Shown here piece after piece: positions 58,340-64,000 of a DNA stretch of 64,000 nt. Every line of letters begins with the position of its first letter. Position 1 is the first letter of the stretch. The notes below the pieces were generated by a model that made no database searches, was not told the DNA's origin, and saw nothing but the letters and a program-made list of their open reading frames with translations. This DNA comes from Rhizomys pruinosus (Eukaryota > Chordata > Mammalia > Rodentia > Spalacidae). Position numbers and translations under genes: made by a program. The DNA lies in contig VZQC01003052.1 in NCBI GenBank assembly GCA_009823505.1, forward strand, positions 1,794,707 to 1,858,706, read 5' to 3'.

Positions 58340-58635
58340 TCTCCACAAAGAAAGCCAGAGACATAAAAGCAAGTAAATAGGGTACTATGGAGGCTACTGA
58401 CCCAGTAAAGGATGACTTCAGAATTAGCTGCACACCAGCCAACCTGGAGATGCAGCCAGCCTTAGTGAATAATTATTTAGATGCTAAAGATACAAGATCT
58501 GAGACTGGTGATTTTTTTTTTTTTTTAGTTTTGTTATTATTCATGTTCCTTCCTTGTCACTGCTTATCTTTTTAACATTTCACTAATGTATAGTTACTGT
58601 ACATCATGGATTCACAGGTAAATAAAAAGATACTA
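58337..58635. other. Unique spacer with T tract
   Basis: A 15-nt T tract lies near 58512. No gene is recognised. Confidence 0.4.
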
Positions 58636-58792
58636 AGCCAGGCGTGGTGGCACACTCCTTAATCCCAGCACACGGGAGGCAGAGGCAGGCAGATCTCTGT
58701 GAGTTCAAGGCCAGCTTGGTCTACAGAGTGAGCTCCAGGCCAGCTGGGACTAAAGCGAGACTCTGTCTCAAAAATACCAAAAAAAAAAAAAA
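58636..58792 (+). repeat. B1 SINE
   Basis: 'gccaggcgtggtggcacact', 'caaggccagcttggtctaca', 'agactctgtctcaaaaatac' and an A tail. Confidence 0.96.
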
Positions 58793-58793
58793 T

Positions 58794-59519
58794 ACTACAT
58801 TAAGCCATAGAGTTTCGTTTACAGACAACAACCTGATTCAAGGGAAGACAGAAAAGTGACCTAAATCCTTAGGTAAAATAAACTTTATTTTCCTTACATA
58901 TGTGTAATTTTCAATTACTTGTGATTTCTGGCCTCTGGTTACTATTCCTACCATGACATATTAAAGATGCTTTTAACCCTTCATCTTGTACTTTCACAAA
59001 ATGCTGTGAATGTTGGCAGCCCCTGAGGAAAAAGCATGTGTCAGCTCTTACATATTTGACATTCAGAGTCAGAAGCAGACACTGTTGACCACATCCCTTT
59101 CCATGAACTGGCTGTTTGCCTCATCCCCTGAGACATGTATTGGGTTTGGAAGGTTGTAATGTCAGAACTTGTGGCTATTGTTTAAGGAAGTACAGTTTCA
59201 ACCTCACATACCATTCACATTGCTTATAAACTAAACCTTTAGGGCCCTTCTGGATTCTACTCTACTTTAAAAGGGTAGAGCACTGGAGACATACTACCCA
59301 GAGCTCATAGGGCCAAATGCATTAGCATATGAAACAGGACACCACCTTCTCAGTCACAGGTGCTTCTTCCTATACCTTCAATCCAATCATTGCAGGGCAA
59401 TTGGAAGGCATCTGATTTAACTGGTATGGATCTGTAGTAAACTAAGCACTATGATGCCTTTTGCTAAGATTATATGCAATTTAAAATGCACAAGAACACA
59501 GAAGACAATCACTTCTTAG
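58794..59519. other. Unique sequence, no gene recognised
   Basis: Nothing recognised. Confidence 0.4.
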
Positions 59520-59534
59520 AAATTTACCCTGGAC

Positions 59535-59742
59535 GGGGCTGGAGAGATGGCTCAGCAGTTAAGAGCACCTACTGCTCTTGCAGAGGACCTGGGTTTGATT
59601 CCCAGCACCCACATGGCAGCTAAGAACCATCTTAAATTCCAGTTCCAGGGGAATCCAACACTCTCTTCTGACCTCCACAGCGTTGCATGACATGGGTGCA
59701 CCTACCTACATGCAGAGAGTACACTCATACACATAAAATAAT
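59535..59742 (+). repeat. B2-type SINE
   Basis: Perfect 15-bp TSD aaatttaccctggac at 59520-59534 and 59743-59757. Head GCTCAG, no 17-bp duplication. Confidence 0.98.
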
Positions 59743-59825
59743 AAATTTACCCTGGACAAATAAACAAACAACCACAACAACCAAAGTATTTATTGTGACA
59801 CTATATTAAAAACACCTAGGAATAC

Positions 59826-60065
59826 TGGGGCTGGAGAGATAGCCTAGTGATTAAGAGCACCGACTGCTCCTGCAGAGGACCCAGGTTCGATCCCCAGCAC
59901 CCACATGGTGGCTAAGAACCGTCTGTAACTCCAATTCCAGGAGAACTCCAGTTCCAGGGGAATCCAAGACCCTCTTCTGACCTCTGCAGCATTGTTTGAC
60001 ACAGGTGCACAGACCTACATGCAGACAATACATTCATATACATACAAAAATAAAAAATAAAAAAT
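59826..60065 (+). repeat. B2-type SINE, 17-bp-duplication subfamily
   Basis: 18-bp TSD with one mismatch (aaaaacacctaggaatac at 59808-59825; aaaaacacctagcaatac at 60066-60083). Duplicated block at 59927-59943 and 59944-59960. Head GCCTAG. Confidence 0.98.
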
Positions 60066-60139
60066 AAAAACACCTAGCAATACCTAAGAATCCATGCACT
60101 GGTGTATAATCCACAAATACTGATTTTTTTTGGAAAACA

Positions 60140-60230
60140 CAGTTTCACCAGTTACCATGCCAGACCTTTTGAACATATTATTTCATTTAAACCTTGCAAT
60201 AACTCTCACAGTAGTGGACTGGTAGGAAAA
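60140..60230 (-). repeat. MIR SINE relic
   Basis: 'ttaccatgccagaccttttg' then 'atttcatttaaaccttgcaa' and 'taactctcacagtagt' follow antisense MIR. Confidence 0.6.
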
Positions 60231-61225
60231 TTAGAAATAAATACATCCAATCATCTGGAATTTTTCTTGTATCTATATAGGAATTTTTTTAAAGGAAAGG
60301 GTCAATAAACAATACTATAGGAACCACACACAGAGATTTATTCCTAAGATAGGAATGAATATGAAGATTCAGATGTTTATTGGTGAATTCAAGTGAAAAT
60401 AAGGGTGTCGTGATAATTCGTTGAGGGATAATGAGTCATAAACAACATGGACCCTCCTCATAAGGTCCAATGAAAAACCAAGTTTGAGTCCAAAAAAGTT
60501 CACCCTAGGGAACAAATGAGTTTATTAGGTGTATTTATAGAGCATAAATGAGACATTAGTAAGAGGAACTTGGGTGTTCCAAAAGGGAAGACATTGGAAA
60601 GCCTACCCCTGACACAAATGAAGGCTTCCCCAGAGCTGTGTAGATAGAGCCCCTTTCTGTTAACTTCCTCCAGCCCATATACTCTAGACCCTGTCCCTCC
60701 AGAGGCCACATGAACGATTATGAAAGACTGCATACAAATGGCTGGGAGGAGTGGCCAGATACTCAGGTGGGAATCCAATGATAATTATATCCTTCTATGC
60801 GTCCACAGGCCCTGTCATGATTAAAGGCATGGCTGATTTGACGAATCAGGATGGCAGCTGTTTGGCTCAGAGGAACTCATTCTAAAACAAAAGGGAAGAC
60901 TCTGTTAGTATGGTTACTGGACAACCAAAACAAAGTGAATGACTTCACCCATAGAACTGGGAGCAGGGCACTGAAGAACCCAAGAGCTTATTCTAGCCTG
61001 CAGAGGACAAAAAGTCCAGATAGGGCACTCAAGAAAACAAGAACCACTCAGCCATACAAGAATGTCACTTGTTATGCTATCAATTAAACTCCTGATGGTT
61101 TTGAAGTAGGCAAAGCTTAACAAACACTGGAAATAAATGTTCAGAGTCCTGAGAATGAGATCAAGGAGTTGAAATTTAAGTGGAGCTTTCAGGATTAGTA
61201 TCATGAGCCAGGCAATGATATTATC
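60231..61225. other. Unique or old-repeat sequence, no gene recognised
   Basis: 60490-60780 has a feel of an old rodent repeat ('gagtttattaggtgtattta' start), but I cannot assign it. Confidence 0.35.
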
Positions 61226-61228
61226 AAA

Positions 61229-61345
61229 GCCTGGGTTTCCTCATTTTTAAGTTGGGGAAAGCAATGGAATCTCTACAGTACTGCTGTCAAAGCCCAATGA
61301 ATCATGTAAAACAGCTAGTATAGTGTCTAGCACCTGGTGAACATC
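61229..61345 (+). repeat. MIR SINE 3' half
   Basis: 'gggtttcctcatttttaagt', 'tggggaaagcaatggaatct', 'cagctagtatagtgtctagc', then 'acctggtgaacatcaag' match the MIR 3' half (cctcatctgtaaaatgggg; agtgcctggcacatagtaag). Confidence 0.75.
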
Positions 61346-61390
61346 AAGTACAGGTGTCTGAGGTATCATTTATAAAGTAGTTCTATTAAG

Positions 61391-61545
61391 ACAGGTGTGG
61401 TGGTGCACGCCTTTAATCCTTGCACTCGGGAGGCAGAGGCAGGCAGATCTTTGTGAGTTCAAGGCCAGCCTGGTCTACAGAGTGAGTTCCAGGTCAGCTG
61501 GGACTACAGGGAGACCCTGTCTTGAAAAGACCAAAAAAAAAAAAA
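61391..61545 (+). repeat. B1 SINE
   Basis: 'acaggtgtggtggtgcacgc', 'caaggccagcctggtctaca', 'gagaccctgtcttgaaaaga' and an A tail. The flanks gtagttctattaa and gtggttctattaa form a near-perfect TSD. Confidence 0.97.
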
Positions 61546-61571
61546 AAAACCCCACATAGTGGTTCTATTAA

Positions 61572-63861
61572 AGCAAACACATGGTTGATTAGAACAAGTA
61601 AGCTCAGATTGAAGCCCTCTAGGCCTTAGGACCTTGCCTGAAATCCTGAACAAACTGGCTGATGTTCAAGAAAGTCCCCACAGAGCTACCCATCATTATG
61701 CTTTGCTCAGCTTACACTCCCTCTGAAAGTGCATCTGACAAGAGGCACAGGACTCATAGACAGCACTCTAAATCCAAGCATGTCCTGCTTGTAGCGAGCA
61801 AGACTTCAGAAGTTGTGGTATTTCTAGACTTGGGCTATGCCAAGATGGAAAATCAATTATTGTTTCCCAGGAAAAGTACAGGATTCCCTGGATAGGTTCA
61901 GCTCTACCAAGCTCATAGCTCTCCTGTTCCCTGATGCCTTGTCTGTAGAGAGATAACTCTACCCTTGAGGCCAAAGTTCCTTAAAACCACTTTTCAGTTG
62001 AGGGAAAGTAGTATTTACCTCCCTACATGTTCCCTCTTTCATAAAACAAAATATTACATACATTCAAAGAGTGATTACAAGGTTCACATAAGACTCACTA
62101 TGAATGTTTTTTGCTAAGTATGTTACCAAATAAATATTAAATTAAAAAATCTTTCCTGGGCCTATACATTCACCAACCATTTTCTGAGCACTGTGTATGT
62201 GTCAATAACTCTTCTCCAAATTGGGGATCACATGGGGACAGAACAGGTCAAAATTGATGCCTTATGATACTTGGAGCATAGGATCTTTATCTCCTCAAAA
62301 TGTAGACAGGAGACTCTATGGCAAAGCCCCAACTCTAGTAGCACCTGCTGTGGTTGTGAGTAGCTGTCATTTCCAGCATCTTACATCTGCCTTCCCTGCT
62401 CTCCTAAGGTTGCTGTGCTGTGGACTATGCTTTGGTTCCAGTTTTCCTTCTTCATCCGATGCTTCTTTGCTTGCCTTTATCCAGCTTGGCTCACAGCCTT
62501 GCTTGTCTTGCATCAGTGCTGCCAACGTCGTGGCTCAATACTTCCCGTAAAATACTCAACTGTAAAATGGAAAATCTGGGTACCTGTTACATGTTCAATA
62601 AGGTCATTTGACATCTGGGTCACAGCAGTGATGAGCTGTATGAAGAATAAGATCCACAGCCAGGTACAGAGTCAGCATTCTTATAGCAGCTTTGCTCAGC
62701 TTGTGAGCAGTACAACCTGACACACACCCTCCTCAGAACATCTGGCTCTGGCATTCTGGACTTCAAAGTTCTGAACCAATGGGAGAATCAAAGGAATGAG
62801 CATAGCATCAATGGCACCATGATTATATAGGTCTCAGAGTAACTAACCAAGAAATGGGTAAAGTGGAGGTGTAGCCCAAGTAGAAACCATGTCAGAGGGC
62901 AAGGCATGAGGGTCTCCACCTCCTCAAATCTGCTCAGATGGAAACAATAGCCTTTGGGGGGAAGTGTCTCAGCTCACTGTCGTTATAGCAGCAGGTAGAA
63001 GGAAAAGCCTTCAGTTCTGAGACATGCTTCCAAAATCAAACCAATACGGTTGCCATGGTACCAAGACTCCTACAGAGGGGAAGAAAAGCATTTCAAATAC
63101 TTGTTAGCAACACAGTAACATTCAAATAAGTGGCCATGTGATGGCTGAAAGTTCCTGAGGCCCCTTCATTTCCAGAGAACAAGCATGTATTGGTGCATAC
63201 TTTCTTGGAGTGAGGCAGGCTGAATTAGGCAGGGGCTGGATCCTGGGATTAGTAAAATACTGTCTATGTTCTAAGCCTTAGACATCACGTGGTTTATAAT
63301 CAAGTCTGGCAGAGAAACATTTTGCAAAGAGAACTAAAACACAAGGCATAATGTGACAGCTACTGAAGGAAAGCTACAAACATCTATTCAATTATCCCAT
63401 CATACACTCAAAAAAAACAGTTCGGTCGAATCTCTGTTAGAGGTGCTGTGGAGCCAGTGCTGGAAAAAATAAACAGGACAGGGAAGGACTTGATCAGAGA
63501 GACTGGAGCAATAGGTGATCATTAGAAAGGGGAAATGCTGATGGACACATGAATGAGGTTGGCGTCGCAGACCAATACTTGCCACGAAGCTAACAGACAA
63601 GATCCTATGATCATAAATGCTCCTGGGACATGGGAATACAGAAATTATTCTGGCTGGAAGAAGGATGGGTTTCATGTCGGTAGCAGCATGGGGCGTCAGC
63701 CATGGGCAATGAGTAAGTTCTTAATGAACAAAGAGAGGGCCAAGGGCATAGGAGGACGGGAAACCAAATAAAACCATGGAGGAGGAAGCATGCATGGGCC
63801 CTCTGGCTGACTGAATAGAAGAAGGAAGTAGTTAGCAGGGTCTGTTCTCAGAGAGCAGAGC
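61572..63861. other. Unique sequence, no gene recognised
   Basis: About 2.3 kb. A scrap near 62540-62600 ('caactgtaaaatggaaaatc') may be another MIR 3' piece. No coding frame with homology. Confidence 0.4.
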
Positions 63862-63985
63862 ACAGTGGTTAGACCCAGTCCTCAAGCCAGCCTGTCTGGA
63901 CATGCTACTTTCTAAATATCTGACTTTCAGTAAATGACTTAACTTTCTGGCTGAATTTGCTGAAAACTGAGGGATATAGAGTCAC
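63862..63985 (+). repeat. MIR SINE relic
   Basis: 'gtggttagacccagtcctca', 'atctgactttcagtaaatga', 'cttaactttctggctgaatt' follow the MIR head and core order. Confidence 0.7.
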
Positions 63986-64000
63986 TGTGGAAACCAAGTG

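Noticed and set aside
8790..60033. tRNA-like sequences with A and B boxes
   Set aside because: All lie inside B2, ID or B4 elements. None folds as a complete cloverleaf with a CCA-ready acceptor stem that I could support as a tRNA gene.
1..64000. Over 120 open frames of 60-144 codons on both strands
   Set aside because: Lengths are what chance gives in 64 kb over six frames. Many overlap each other in several frames, many lie inside SINEs, and apart from L1 none shows a known domain.

Overview
This 64 kb window looks like ordinary, gene-poor nuclear DNA from a muroid rodent. The lineage call rests on the repeats. There are B1 SINEs in both orientations and many tRNA-derived B2-type SINEs. 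There are also ID and B4-type elements, rodent (Lx-like) L1 3' ends, and one IAP-type solo LTR. The B2 copies carry an 'aactccagttccagggg' segment that differs from my recollection of the house-mouse B2 consensus, so a non-Mus muroid is more likely. I cannot name the species. I find no protein-coding gene, exon, rRNA, functional tRNA, CRISPR array or prokaryotic feature that I can support. The only protein-level homology I recognise is to L1 ORF1 and ORF2, and all of it is broken.

Layout. 0-14 kb is mostly unique sequence with scattered B1/B2 copies and two microsatellites. 14-23 kb is dense in old repeats: at least four L1 3'UTR relics, several B1s, a MIR split by a B2, and a three-unit 41-bp minisatellite. 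23-27.5 kb carries SINEs with clean target-site duplications (TSDs), a 50-bp B1 stub, the IAP solo LTR, and a B2 and B1 stacked in the same target. 28.8-30.96 kb is one 2.16-kb poly(A)-ended insertion with a 14-bp TSD. 31-38 kb is mostly unique and AT-rich. 38.1-52.9 kb is a retrotransposon cluster. It holds an L1 with a preserved 5' end, a repeat family I cannot assign whose blocks occur in permuted order, an ancient L1M 3' end, an L1 ORF2 fragment, a 2.5-kb L1 3' end, and nested B1/B2s. 53-64 kb is again mostly unique, with MIR relics, a second L1 3'UTR relic, long (TG)n and (CT)n tracts, and more SINEs.

Best leads. These are: a B2 subfamily defined by a 17-bp internal tandem duplication, confined here to copies with a GCCTAG head; two B2/B1 composite insertions; the unassigned 40.4-42.7 / 48.1-49.9 kb repeat family; and two intervals that could be conserved non-coding elements. 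None amounts to a demonstrated new biological system. Coordinates of old repeats are good to roughly 5-30 bp. Those with stated TSDs were read base by base.
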